From: Parerythrobacter lutipelagi | Lineage (GTDB): Bacteria > Pseudomonadota > Alphaproteobacteria > Sphingomonadales > Sphingomonadaceae | Assembly: GCF_005434975.1 (NCBI RefSeq) | Contig: NZ_SKCJ01000002.1 | Span: forward strand, 248,001 to 312,000 | Direction of reading: 5' to 3' | DNA length: 64,000 nt | Part shown: one piece after another, positions 51,508 to 62,890 of the stretch | How the letters are laid out: each line of letters opens with the position of its first letter | Numbering within the stretch: the first letter of the stretch is position 1 | Position numbers and translations under genes: made by a program | Notes under the pieces: model-generated | Seen by the model: only the letters and a program-made list of their open reading frames with translations | What the model was told of the DNA's origin: nothing | Databases searched by the model: none

Positions 51508-53622
51508 TTGCTCCGTTTCTTTTCCTTTCCGAACTGGCTGACGCGAATTCTTGCGCTTGCTGCGCTGGTGCTGGCACATGCGGCGCAGGCTCAGCCAATC
51601 GTGGAGGCTGGCAGCCAACCGAACATCCGCGCGCAACTTGTCGCGGCGACCCCGGCTACGCCGGGGGAAGTGATGCTGGTGGCGATCGCATTCGATCCCG
51701 CACCGGGTTGGCATGGATACTGGAAGAACCCGGGCGATGCCGGTTACGGGATGGAGCTGGAATGGGATTTGCCGGAAGGCTGGCAAGCGGGCGAGCCGCA
51801 ATACCCGGTCCCGCAAACCTTGCTGATCAGCGGTCTGATGAACCATGTCTACAAGGGGCGTTATGCGGTGCTGGTGCCGGTGACTGTTCCCGACAGTGCG
51901 TCCGCCACCGGTGTCGTTCGCATCGGCCTCGACGCTGAGTGGCTGGCTTGCACTGACGAGATTTGCGTGCCGGAGCAGGACAGGCTTGTGCTGGCGATCG
52001 CAATGGGCCGGTCAAACGCGGCGAATGAGCAGAGCACGGCATGGCAGGCAGCTTTGCCGCCACTGCTCGACAGCCGCGGCAGTTTCACGATTGCTGGCGA
52101 CAGATTGAGGATTGCGATCCCGCTCCCCGCATCGCTGGAAATCGGCGAGCCGCATGTGTTCATCGCCAATACGGATCTGGTCCGATACGCATCGCCGCAA
52201 GGTTTTGCGCGCGATGGCGACAGTCTGATCGCGGAGCTGGCGCTGGCGGACGACGCGTCGGTGCCGGAAACCATCGAGGCGATCCTTGCATTCGACAAGC
52301 AGAATGGTGTTCGCTTCCATGCCGATAGCGGACCTGTTCCTTCTGTCTCGGTTGAATATCCGGGCGCTGCCGGCGGCGGCACGGCTCTGTTGTGGCTCGT
52401 GCTGGCTGCTGTGGCGGGCGGCCTCGTGCTGAACATCATGCCGTGTGTGTTCCCGATCCTGAGCCTCAAAGCCATCAGCCTGGCGCGGGCGGGCGAAAGT
52501 CAGAAGCAGGCACGTCACGAGGCATTGGCCTATACCGCAGGTGTTGTCCTCGCCTGCATCGCCTTGGGCGGTCTGATGCTGGGGCTACGGGCGGCGGGCG
52601 AGCAGGTCGGGTGGGCATTTCAGCTTCAGGAGCCGGGAGTTGTTGTGGGGCTGCTGGTGCTGGCTACCGCGATAACTGCCAATCTTGCGGGCATTTTCGA
52701 GCTCCCAGGCCTATCCATGACCCGCGGAGGAGAACCAGCCAGCGCATTTGCCACCGGCCTTCTGGCCGCAGCGGTTGCGACCCCGTGTACCGGCCCTTTC
52801 ATGGCAGCTGCGCTGGGTGCGGCCTTGTTGCTGCCGACGGTGGAGGCGTTGGTGCTGTTTGCCGCACTCGGGTTCGGCCTCGCGCTGCCTTTCCTCGCGA
52901 TCGGGTTCCTCCCCGCGCTGCGCAACCGGCTACCCAAACCGGGCCCGTGGATGGAGCGATTTCGGCGTGCGATGGCCATACCGATGGGCCTCACCGCATT
53001 GGCTCTCGTCTGGCTGACCGCGCGGCTTGGTGGCCAGGGCTTTGCCCTGTTCACGCTTGTTCTCCTGATCGGCTTTATCATCGCGCTGATGGTGGTTGGC
53101 CGCCTGCAGCAACGTGGCAAGATGGCCTGGCCGGCCTTCGCACTGATTGTTGCGCCCTTCGCGCTATTCGCGGCGTTCGCGCTGCCGGCGAGTTATTCGC
53201 AGGACGCCGCGAGCGAAGCGGATTCGATGCTTGACCCCGCGCCCTACTCGGCCGCCGCTCTGGCCGAGGCGCGGGCGAGCGGTCGGCCCGTATTCATCTG
53301 GTTCACAGCCGACTGGTGCCTGACCTGCAAGGTCAACGAACGGGTGGCAATCGAACGCGAAGCGACGAAAGAAGCGTTCGGCAAAGCGGGAGTGATCGCG
53401 ATGCGCGGCGACTGGACGCGCCGTGATAGCGCGATCTCGGAATATCTCGCACAGCAAGGGGCAGCCGGTGTGCCGCTCTATGTGTGGTATCCGGCTGGCG
53501 GCGATGCAGAAATCCTGCCGCAGATCGTGACGTCCGATATGCTGGTTACTCTGGCGACCGATCGGTCACCGGGTCGCCCCGGCATTGCTCGACCAATCGA
53601 GCAGGCAACGGACTTGGATTGA
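51508..53622 (+). CDS. dsbD: DsbD-type thiol-disulfide reductase
   Basis: Carries electrons across the inner membrane to periplasmic thiols. About 704 residues: signal peptide, an N-terminal immunoglobulin-like domain (with the Cys pair region WLACTDEICVPEQ), eight or so membrane helices including NIMPCVFPILSLKAISLA and VATPCTGPFMAAALGAALL (the redox Cys pair of the membrane domain), and a C-terminal thioredoxin domain with WFTADWCLTCKVNE. It has the ScsB-like longer N-terminal form. The start is uncertain: TTG at 51508 begins the signal peptide directly, with TTG 51451 and GTG 51463 as alternatives. It overlaps the convergent lipoprotein gene by 77 bases. Confidence 0.9.
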   Translation: MLRFFSFPNWLTRILALAALVLAHAAQAQPIVEAGSQPNIRAQLVAATPATPGEVMLVAIAFDPAPGWHGYWKNPGDAGYGMELEWDLPEGWQAGEPQYPVPQTLLISGLMNHVYKGRYAVLVPVTVPDSASATGVVRIGLDAEWLACTDEICVPEQDRLVLAIAMGRSNAANEQSTAWQAALPPLLDSRGSFTIAGDRLRIAIPLPASLEIGEPHVFIANTDLVRYASPQGFARDGDSLIAELALADDASVPETIEAILAFDKQNGVRFHADSGPVPSVSVEYPGAAGGGTALLWLVLAAVAGGLVLNIMPCVFPILSLKAISLARAGESQKQARHEALAYTAGVVLACIALGGLMLGLRAAGEQVGWAFQLQEPGVVVGLLVLATAITANLAGIFELPGLSMTRGGEPASAFATGLLAAAVATPCTGPFMAAALGAALLLPTVEALVLFAALGFGLALPFLAIGFLPALRNRLPKPGPWMERFRRAMAIPMGLTALALVWLTARLGGQGFALFTLVLLIGFIIALMVVGRLQQRGKMAWPAFALIVAPFALFAAFALPASYSQDAASEADSMLDPAPYSAAALAEARASGRPVFIWFTADWCLTCKVNERVAIEREATKEAFGKAGVIAMRGDWTRRDSAISEYLAQQGAAGVPLYVWYPAGGDAEILPQIVTSDMLVTLATDRSPGRPGIARPIEQATDLD

Positions 53623-54097
53623 GCACAACCGTCCCGGCGCCGGGGATGGTCGCTTCGACCGCGCGAAGACCAGTGAAAACATCGAGATCGGGCAAGGATG
53701 CAGGAAAGTTCGATTCCCATAGCCACCCCTGACCATTCCACACCGCTTCGATCGGTAACCTTGCGCGATGACCATTGCCGATCAGTGCCATGATGGCGTC
53801 CGCTTCAGCATCGGTGGTAACGAAGCGTGTGATCCGGACTGTGCTTTCTCCGTCACCTTCCTCGCAGCTCAGCGAAAGGAGGGGGGTCTGGCCGGGCACG
53901 CCGTAGACGATTCTTTCGCCTTGCTTCGCCGCGCTCCAGATTGCGCGCTGCGTGTCAGGGGCATCAATCGGTGCCATCGGAGCGTCTCTTTGCTGCGGCT
54001 CCGGCGCGCGTTCCGCGTAGTTTTCCGTAGCAGGCGGCTGGCATGCTGCGAGAAGCAACGCGGGAATCGCGATCAGGGGGCGGAAACTCTTACGCAT
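53546..54097 (-). CDS. Hypothetical lipoprotein
   Basis: A 183-residue lipoprotein. GGGAGG precedes the ATG, and the signal peptide ends LLLAACQPP with Cys19 lipidated. The mature part, after a short disordered stretch, has strand-like segments (TPLLSLSCEEGDGESTVRITRF, LPIEAVWNGQGWLWESNF). I do not recognise a family. Its last 77 bases overlap the 3' end of dsbD on the other strand. Confidence 0.75.
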   Translation of the reverse strand: MRKSFRPLIAIPALLLAACQPPATENYAERAPEPQQRDAPMAPIDAPDTQRAIWSAAKQGERIVYGVPGQTPLLSLSCEEGDGESTVRITRFVTTDAEADAIMALIGNGHRARLPIEAVWNGQGWLWESNFPASLPDLDVFTGLRAVEATIPGAGTVVLNPSPLPARLVEQCRGDPVTDRSPE

Positions 54098-54164
54098 AGC
54101 CTCCCATATTCATGCCATGGCATCGCTGTCTATCCGCCCGCTATCGACAGTTGCGGAGGAAGCG

Positions 54165-54698
54165 ATGCAATCGGACGATCCAGACTATTTGGCTAACCGA
54201 TCACCGGCAAAGATGTTTGTCCTGATCGCCCTGCTGATAGTGATCGGCCTGTTACTCCTGACAGTCGATTTTGCAGGTCTGTTCCCTCGCGGAGCGGTAT
54301 CGGGCCGTGGTGCGAAGCTGGTCGGATTGCTGCCATGGATGGGCTGGTTCGCAATCGTGGCGGGGGCTCTCTTCATCCCGCTCGCGCTGAAGAGGGGAGT
54401 CGAGATCGAGATTTCGCGCGACGGCATCTTGTATCCCCCCGCGCTCAAAGAGATGCTGCCGTGGGACCGGGTGGAACGCGTCGCCATCCGCAAGATGAGC
54501 GTGTATCGCGTGCTGGCCGTGTGGATCCGGGATGCGGATGATTTTCCCATCAAACCGATGGCCCGCAAGGTCGGGCAGATGAACAAGATGTCGGGTGACC
54601 TGGGCGACATCAATCTCGATACAGGGCGCTCCGATGGCAATTTCGATGACTTGCTCGAGGCTGTCTCGAAACATGTGAGGGTCGAGCCCCTCCGTTGA
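54165..54698 (+). CDS. Hypothetical two-helix membrane protein
   Basis: A 177-residue protein. ATG at 54165 has an excellent GGAGGAAG site 3-6 bases upstream, so the ATG at 54117 is rejected. Two membrane helices (MFVLIALLIVIGLLLLTVDF; WMGWFAIVAGALFIPLAL) are followed by a soluble C-terminal domain with a PH-like strand pattern (VEIEISRDGILYPP...LPWDRVERVAIRKMS), like the STM3941-type family. Function unknown. It shares a 67-base divergent promoter region with the lipoprotein gene. Confidence 0.75.
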   Translation: MQSDDPDYLANRSPAKMFVLIALLIVIGLLLLTVDFAGLFPRGAVSGRGAKLVGLLPWMGWFAIVAGALFIPLALKRGVEIEISRDGILYPPALKEMLPWDRVERVAIRKMSVYRVLAVWIRDADDFPIKPMARKVGQMNKMSGDLGDINLDTGRSDGNFDDLLEAVSKHVRVEPLR

Positions 54699-54709
54699 TC
54701 GGTTGACGC

Positions 54710-56893
<2,184 letters not shown>

Positions 56894-56971
56894 GCAGGCA
56901 GATATGGGTTGAAGGGGCGGCAAATCAAAGGGCTTTCTATGCCGCGCAAGCGGCGATAGCGTGAGCATTCC

Positions 56972-57886
56972 ATGATCCCAATGCTCAACCCCAGTACCAC
57001 CGGACGGCTATTCGATGATCCGGCAGCTGGACCGACGTTGGAATTGCATGTTTATGCAGCGGGAAAGCCGGTCGCCTCGCTGTTACATGCAGAGCGGGAC
57101 AATCCGCCTCTGTTTGAATTCCTGCTCGACTGGTTTCGGTCGAAGATGCCGGTCTCTGCGCCACCATTCGATGCGGACACTTTCGCCGAATGGGCGGACA
57201 AGGGCCTGTTGTTGAGCCGGGCCAGCAAGCCGGCTTTCGATACAGGCCCTGCGCTCGATGGCGGTCTGGCGATTGCCCGGCAAATTCTTCCGGAAGCTGG
57301 CGACCTGATTGAAACCTGCATTTGTTTAAACAAAGTCGCGCCCGAACTCAGCAAGACATTGACGGCAAACCGGTATGCTGAATGGCCTGTCCTGTTCAGT
57401 GGGACTGCCCTGAGCACCATTCGATCTTGGTACAGACAAATGTTTGCGCAGGGTTGGGCGCGGCAAGAAAGCCCCGACTCCCCCCGGCGAGTCTTGCATA
57501 ATGATCCGATTGGCCGGCTGGTGATCGAAGCGATGGCGGCGCCGGTCGAAGCCGCGACCGGCTGCAGGCTCCTGCCGACCTATTCCTACGCGGTTCAGTA
57601 TGAAGGTGGGCAGGATCTTCCTCGGCACCGGGATCGCGCGCAGTGCGAATACACGGTCAGCATCGCCCTGGATTACGAGCCAAGCGGTGAGCTTAAGGCC
57701 TCACCGTGGCCGATCAAAATTCATACTGCACACGGCGACGTGGAACATCTGCACCCGTTCGGAGGTGGATCGATCTTCAAAGGACGCGAACTCGCGCACA
57801 GCCGGGACCCGCTTCCGCAAGGCCACACCGCGACGATGCTGTTCATTCACTACGTCCTGCACGATTTCGCCGGAAGCCTGTCCTGA
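56972..57886 (+). CDS. 2OG-Fe(II) oxygenase-like protein
   Basis: A 304-residue protein. The C-terminal third has a jelly-roll-like pattern with an iron-binding triad candidate: His219-x-Asp221 in [19 protein letters not shown] and His276 in [16 protein letters not shown]. The first two thirds are unfamiliar. It is divergent from uvrB across 78 bases. It may act in nucleic-acid or small-molecule oxidation; the substrate is unknown, and the family call is by motif only. The 214 bases after it hold no gene. Confidence 0.6.
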   Translation: MIPMLNPSTTGRLFDDPAAGPTLELHVYAAGKPVASLLHAERDNPPLFEFLLDWFRSKMPVSAPPFDADTFAEWADKGLLLSRASKPAFDTGPALDGGLAIARQILPEAGDLIETCICLNKVAPELSKTLTANRYAEWPVLFSGTALSTIRSWYRQMFAQGWARQESPDSPRRVLHNDPIGRLVIEAMAAPVEAATGCRLLPTYSYAVQYEGGQDLPRHRDRAQCEYTVSIALDYEPSGELKASPWPIKIHTAHGDVEHLHPFGGGSIFKGRELAHSRDPLPQGHTATMLFIHYVLHDFAGSLS

Positions 57887-58100
57887 CATCGGCTTTGGAA
57901 AACGGACGGCTTCTGCTGGGCGCCATCAGATTTATCGGTCGACCTATGGTGCGCCGTCTTGCGCGCGCTAGTCTGGTTGGCGAAAAGCTCCAGTGACCGG
58001 ACTTTGCGGGAACTCGACGCCGCTTGAACCTTTCTGACTATGCGGTACCATTCGCACTCGCACAAATCTGTGCGCAAAATTCCAACGGCTCCGGGGGTTC

Positions 58101-59531
58101 ATGGCCGAGCGGCAAGCAAATTTCGACGAGATGCATGCCGAGGATGGTTCAATCCGCCCGGCTTACTCTGAATATTGCGAATGGCATGACGGCCAGGAAA
58201 CCGCGTGGCTGCGGCGCAAACATGCCGATTGCGAATCCAATTTCCGCAAGACCGGCATCACGTTCAACGTCTATGGCGAGGACGAGGCCGAGGAACGGTT
58301 GATCCCGTTCGACATGGTTCCGCGCGTTATCACCGCCGCTGAATGGCGCCGGCTCACCCGCGGGATTGAACAGCGTGTAAGCGCGCTAAACGCGTTTCTC
58401 TATGACCTCTATCACCGCCAGGAGATCATTCGTTCCGGCCGCCTGCCAGTGCGCCTGCTGCGCGACAACGCCGCATGGCTGCAGCAGATGGTTGGCTTTA
58501 CACCGCCGGGAGGGGTTTACACCCATATCGTAGGCATCGACCTCGTTCGCACGGGGCCAAATGACTGGTTTGTGCTGGAAGACAACGCCCGCACCCCGTC
58601 CGGTGTCAGCTACATGCTGGAAAACCGGGAAACCATGATGGCAATGTTTCCGGAGCTGTTTTCGAAAGTGCCGGTTGAGCCGGTTTCGAACTATCCACGC
58701 CGCTTGGCGAAGAGCCTGGCCGCATGCGCTCCGGCTGCGACAAAGGGGAAGCCGAATGTCGCGGTGCTGACGCCGGGCATCTATAACAGCGCCTATTTCG
58801 AACACGCCTTCCTTGCTGATCAGATGGGCGCGGAACTGGTCGAAGGCAGCGATCTGCGGGTCAAGGATGGCCGGGTCCAGATGCGTTGCACCCGCGGATA
58901 CCAACCGGTCGACGTGATCTATCGGCGCGTCGACGATGAATATCTAGATCCGCTATCGTTCCATCCGGACAGCATGCTGGGCGTGCCCGGCATCATGGAT
59001 GTTTATCGATCCGGCGGCGTGACGATTGCCAATGCACCCGGGACGGGAATCTGCGATGACAAGGCCATCTACAGCTTCATGCCTGAAATCGTCGAGTTTT
59101 ATACCGGCGAGAAACCATTGCTGCCAAATGTTGAAACCTGGCGTTGTTCGGATGAAGACAGCCTCGGCCACGTGCTCGACAATCTTGATGAGTTGGTGGT
59201 GAAGGAAGTCCACGGATCGGGCGGCTATGGGATGCTGATCGGGCCGACGTCTTCGAAGAAGGAATTGGCCGAGTTCCGCAAAAAGCTACAAGCCAACCCC
59301 CACAACTATATTGCGCAACCGACCTTGTCTCTTTCGACCTGCCCGATCTTCACCAAAAAGGGGCTCGTACCGCGGCATGTGGATCTTCGCCCGTATGTGC
59401 TCGTGTCGCCCGATGGCATCGACATCACGCCCGGAGGCCTGACCCGCGTGGCTTTGAAGGAGGGATCGCTTGTCGTGAATTCGAGCCAGGGCGGGGGGAC
59501 AAAAGACACATGGGTCCTCAAAGAAACATGA
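58101..59531 (+). CDS. Circularly permuted ATP-grasp protein (Anbu operon)
   Basis: A 476-residue protein of the circularly permuted type 2 ATP-grasp family (DUF404/DUF407). GGGGG lies before the ATG. Markers: ERLIPFDMVPRVITAAEW, EDNARTPSGVSYMLENRE, PNVAVLTPGIYNSAYFEH, VDVIYRRVDDEYLDP, ELVVKEVHGSGGYGML and a closing FSSQGGG-type segment (VVNSSQGGGTKDTWVL). ATP-grasp enzymes join carboxylates to amines; this family is thought to make a peptide-like bond linked to the proteasome-like Anbu protein encoded downstream. First of four close genes. Confidence 0.9.
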   Translation: MAERQANFDEMHAEDGSIRPAYSEYCEWHDGQETAWLRRKHADCESNFRKTGITFNVYGEDEAEERLIPFDMVPRVITAAEWRRLTRGIEQRVSALNAFLYDLYHRQEIIRSGRLPVRLLRDNAAWLQQMVGFTPPGGVYTHIVGIDLVRTGPNDWFVLEDNARTPSGVSYMLENRETMMAMFPELFSKVPVEPVSNYPRRLAKSLAACAPAATKGKPNVAVLTPGIYNSAYFEHAFLADQMGAELVEGSDLRVKDGRVQMRCTRGYQPVDVIYRRVDDEYLDPLSFHPDSMLGVPGIMDVYRSGGVTIANAPGTGICDDKAIYSFMPEIVEFYTGEKPLLPNVETWRCSDEDSLGHVLDNLDELVVKEVHGSGGYGMLIGPTSSKKELAEFRKKLQANPHNYIAQPTLSLSTCPIFTKKGLVPRHVDLRPYVLVSPDGIDITPGGLTRVALKEGSLVVNSSQGGGTKDTWVLKET

Positions 59532-59544
59532 GAAGGAAATCACC

Positions 59545-60489
59545 TTGTTAGGCCGGACCGCAAATGGCCTGTTCTGGATGTTTCGCAATCTCGAACGGGC
59601 CGAGAATACGGCGCGCCTGCTCGACGCCGGGCTGCGCATGGCCGTGACCCGCGACATTGCCACGGCGGAAGACGAGTGGCGCTCTGTTATCGCGGCTTCA
59701 GGCCTCAAATGGGCATACGAGGCTGAACACGATGGCTACACCGGCCATCAGGTGTGGAACTTCATCCTGCGCGAAAAAGCCAATCCTTCCAGTGTTCTGG
59801 CCATGATGGAGCACGTGAGAACGAATGCTCGCGGCGTACGCACAGCGATAACCGCAGAGCTGTGGGAAGTCGTCAATGAAAGCTGGATGCAGATCAAGGA
59901 TGCTCTGGCGCGCCCGGTCAGTCAGGGAAGCGTGGGAGAGATCGTCGCAATGGTGCGCCGTGCTGGCACGCTTGCACATGGTGCCATGGCCGGAACACTG
60001 CTGCGCAACGAAAGCTTTCATTTCGCCCGGGCCGGGACCTATGTCGAGCGTGCGGATAGCGTCGCACGCATTCTCGACCTTAAGTATTTCCTGCTTTTGC
60101 CATCACTGTCTTATGTCGGATCGAGCCTCGACAAGGGGCAATGGGATAATGTGTTGCGATCGGTTTCCGGTGACAGCGCCTATCGCTGGCTGCATGCGGG
60201 ACAAATCGACGCGCGCGGCATCGTTGAGTTCCTTGTTCTGGACGAGCGCTTCCCGCGCAGCTTGGCATTCTGCCATTCCGCCCTGCGCGATGAACTGGCT
60301 GCGTTGGCCCGGATCCATGGCCGTGAAGGTGAATGCAACGCGCTGATGCGTGAGGCCGATATGCGCATGGCGGACCTCACTACCGAGATGATTTTCGAGC
60401 AGGGGCTGCATGAATTCCTGCTTGGCTTCATGGCGGCGAATTCAGGGATCGCTGCCGCAATTGCCGAAGATTACCGGTTCGTGAGGTGA
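59545..60489 (+). CDS. Alpha-E domain protein (Anbu operon)
   Basis: A 314-residue all-helical protein of the alpha-E family (DUF403). It starts at a TTG with AAGGA about 7 bases upstream. Family features: LGRTANGLFWMFRNLERAENTARLLD at the start, HFARAGTYVERADSVARILDLKY in the middle and ALARIHGREGECNALMREAD near the end. It is always found with the ATP-grasp protein and is presumed to work with it. No catalytic residues are known. Confidence 0.9.
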   Translation: MLGRTANGLFWMFRNLERAENTARLLDAGLRMAVTRDIATAEDEWRSVIAASGLKWAYEAEHDGYTGHQVWNFILREKANPSSVLAMMEHVRTNARGVRTAITAELWEVVNESWMQIKDALARPVSQGSVGEIVAMVRRAGTLAHGAMAGTLLRNESFHFARAGTYVERADSVARILDLKYFLLLPSLSYVGSSLDKGQWDNVLRSVSGDSAYRWLHAGQIDARGIVEFLVLDERFPRSLAFCHSALRDELAALARIHGREGECNALMREADMRMADLTTEMIFEQGLHEFLLGFMAANSGIAAAIAEDYRFVR

Positions 60490-60493
60490 AGCC

Positions 60494-61306
60494 ATGAGAC
60501 TCTCTATCCGACACACGACGCGGTACAGCTTTTCAGAGCCGGTGGTGCACGCGTTACAGCGCTTGCGGCTGACGCCGAAGGAAACCCAGGGTCAGAAGAT
60601 TCTCGACTGGACCATGTCTTACGAGAACGCTCAGCCGGAATTCGAATACGAAGACCAGCACTTCAACACAGTGACCATGGTCAATGTTGAAAGCGGTGCA
60701 AGAGAAGTCGTTGTGCAGTGTGACGGCATCGTTCAGACGGAAGACAACGCCGGCGTTATCGGCAAGCATTCCGGACACATGCCGTTGTGGGCGTTCCTTG
60801 GCCAGACAGCTCTTACGAAGCCGGGTGCCAAGGTGAAGAGTCTGATTTCACAGCTCGACAATTCAGCGCAAGCCATCGACCGGCTACATGCCCTGTCGCG
60901 AATTATCGCACAACAGGTCGAATATCGTACCGGTGAGACAGGGGCCCGTACTACGGCCGAGGAAGCTGCGGCACTGGGTGCGGGTGTCTGTCAGGATCAC
61001 GCGCACATTTTCATCGGCGCGGCGCGGACGATGGATATACCCGCTCGCTACGTCAGCGGCTACCTGATGATGAATGATCGCATCGAACAAGAGGCCACGC
61101 ATGCATGGGCGGAAGCGCATGTTGACGGCGTTGGCTGGATCGGCTTCGATATTTCAAATGGGATCAGCCCGGACCCGCGTTATGTCCGTGTTGCGACCGG
61201 TATGGATTACCGCGATGCCGCGCCGCTGACCGGGATCAGTTTTGGCACCGCCAATGAAAATTTGCAGGTTGACGTGACCGTCGAGCAGCAACAGGTGGGG
61301 CAGTAA
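60494..61306 (+). CDS. Transglutaminase-like cysteine peptidase (Anbu operon)
   Basis: A 270-residue transglutaminase-fold protein with an N-terminal beta domain (MRLSIRHTTRYSFSEPVVHA) and a complete catalytic triad: Cys166 in GAGVCQDHAHIF, His203 in ATHAWAEAHV, Asp219 in GFDISNG. It starts 4 bases after the alpha-E stop. It probably cleaves or makes an amide bond in the product of the ATP-grasp enzyme. Confidence 0.92.
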   Translation: MRLSIRHTTRYSFSEPVVHALQRLRLTPKETQGQKILDWTMSYENAQPEFEYEDQHFNTVTMVNVESGAREVVVQCDGIVQTEDNAGVIGKHSGHMPLWAFLGQTALTKPGAKVKSLISQLDNSAQAIDRLHALSRIIAQQVEYRTGETGARTTAEEAAALGAGVCQDHAHIFIGAARTMDIPARYVSGYLMMNDRIEQEATHAWAEAHVDGVGWIGFDISNGISPDPRYVRVATGMDYRDAAPLTGISFGTANENLQVDVTVEQQQVGQ

Positions 61307-61360
61307 GACTGCCCGGCCCGGCGCTAGCGGCTTAGTCCGATCTTGGGATAAAGACCTTTT

Positions 61361-62131
61361 ATGACTTATTGTGTGGGAATGGTGCTCGACAAGGGCCTTG
61401 TGTTGATGAGCGACACGCGGACCAATTCGGGCGTCGACAACATTTCTGTGTTTCGCAAGATGTTCCACTGGCAAGTGCCGGGGAACAGGATGCTTGCAGT
61501 CATGACGGCCGGTAATCTCGCGACGACGCAGTCAGTGATCAGTCAATTGGAAGAGCGAACCAAGGCTCCTGATGAAAGGGAAAACTCGCTGCTGGAAGCG
61601 CCGACTATGTTTCAGGTCGCGACTGAGATCGGCAAGCTCCTGCGCAAGACGATCGAAGGCCAGCAATCAGCGAATGGATCGAGCGGAAAGGGCCGCTTTA
61701 CCGCTTCGATAATTTTGGCCGGTCAAATCTCCGGCATGGAACCGCGCCTGTTCATGATTTATCCGGAAGGCAATTTCATCGAAGCCAGCCTGGACACGCC
61801 CTTTTTCCAGATTGGCGAGACGAAATACGGTCGCCCTATCCTGATCCGCGGATACGATCGGGCAATGAGCTTCGAAGATGCCGTCAAGCTTCTCATGGTG
61901 TCGTTCGATTCCACCCTCAAAGCCAACCTGTCGGTCGGATTGCCGCTCGACATGATGGTCATTGAGCGTGACGCGTTTGCCGTCTCTCATTCGCAGCGGA
62001 TCTCGCATGAGGACGAATATTTTCAAGCCATATCGTCCAGTTGGGGCGATGCGCTTAGGTCGGCCTTTCATTCATTGCCAGACTTCAATTTCGATCAAGA
62101 TCTGATCGGGTCGGAGAATAAAACTAATTAA
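61361..62131 (+). CDS. Anbu proteasome-like peptidase
   Basis: A 256-residue Ntn-hydrolase of the ancestral beta-subunit type. The N-terminal Thr2 (Thr1 after Met removal) starts TYCVGMVLDKGL; Asp18 in MSDTRTNSG and Lys33 in FRKMFHW are the conserved proteasome active-site companions. Anbu assembles into open ring or helical forms rather than a closed barrel. It ends the ATP-grasp/alpha-E/transglutaminase/Anbu operon, a conserved set whose substrate is unsettled. Confidence 0.92.
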   Translation: MTYCVGMVLDKGLVLMSDTRTNSGVDNISVFRKMFHWQVPGNRMLAVMTAGNLATTQSVISQLEERTKAPDERENSLLEAPTMFQVATEIGKLLRKTIEGQQSANGSSGKGRFTASIILAGQISGMEPRLFMIYPEGNFIEASLDTPFFQIGETKYGRPILIRGYDRAMSFEDAVKLLMVSFDSTLKANLSVGLPLDMMVIERDAFAVSHSQRISHEDEYFQAISSSWGDALRSAFHSLPDFNFDQDLIGSENKTN

Positions 62132-62234
62132 GTCGATCTAAACGCTCCGATTTGGACTTCTGTTTATCGCAGATAACTGTTTGTAAGCCAATTATTGGTA
62201 ACACTATTCATCCCAAGTCGGTATTCTTGCGTAT

Positions 62235-62250
62235 TACGGATAGATCCGTA
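62235..62250. promoter_or_regulatory. Palindrome upstream of the LuxR-type regulator
   Basis: TACGGAT (62235-62241) and ATCCGTA (62244-62250) form a perfect 7-base inverted repeat around AG, ending 19 bases before the regulator's ATG. The position suits autorepression by the dimeric LuxR-type product. Binding is inferred. Confidence 0.45.
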
Positions 62251-62269
62251 TTGCTGCACAAAATGCGGC

Positions 62270-62890
62270 ATGGAACGCAAACTTGTCATTCATTTTATCG
62301 ATCCGTCCAGCAGGGTTAGAGCCGAATTGTCGCGTATCGCGCTTGGGCTTGGATACCACGCCGAGGTTTACTCCGATTTTCTCGAGATCACCGAACGTCC
62401 GCTCAGGGCTGGGTTGATCCTTGCGCGAGACAATTTCGCAGATGGCGGTATAACTGCCTTGATGCGCCGCCTGGAAGTGAACGAGATATGGCTGCCGGTA
62501 ATCGCGTTGGCGGAAAAGCCCACTGTCGAACGGACGGTTTCGGCGATACGCGCAGGGGCGATCGACTATTTCAAGCTGCCTCTCGACGTCGGATTGTTCG
62601 ACCGGGCGCTTGATCGGATCGAGCACGATGCGGCGGCTTTTGGCAGGACGCGGCGGCGGATGTTCGAAGCACGCAACCTGATTTCACATCTGTCCAATCG
62701 CGAGCGGGAGGTGCTCGATCTGCTCGCCACGGGGTTGAGCAACAAGGAAATCGCCCGGGCGCTCGACATCAGTCCGCGCACTGTTGAAATTCACCGGGCC
62801 AACATGATGCAGAAGCTCGGCGCGAAACATGCCGCCGAAGCGGTCCGGCTGTCGATCGAGGCGCAGCTGGAGACGCCGAAAGCCGCCTAG
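62270..62890 (+). CDS. LuxR/FixJ-type regulator with degenerate receiver
   Basis: A 206-residue regulator. ATG at 62270 starts directly in a receiver-like domain (KLVIHFIDPSSRVRAELSRI). The usual phosphoacceptor Asp position reads Ala52 (in GLILARDN), so classic phosphorylation is doubtful, although the late Lys (YFKLPLD) is kept. The C-terminal LuxR helix-turn-helix is intact: LSNREREVLDLLATGLSNKE, then IARALDISPRTVEIHRANMM. A palindrome lies just upstream. It follows the Anbu operon by 138 bases and overlaps the convergent extensin-like gene by 4. Confidence 0.85.
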   Translation: MERKLVIHFIDPSSRVRAELSRIALGLGYHAEVYSDFLEITERPLRAGLILARDNFADGGITALMRRLEVNEIWLPVIALAEKPTVERTVSAIRAGAIDYFKLPLDVGLFDRALDRIEHDAAAFGRTRRRMFEARNLISHLSNREREVLDLLATGLSNKEIARALDISPRTVEIHRANMMQKLGAKHAAEAVRLSIEAQLETPKAA

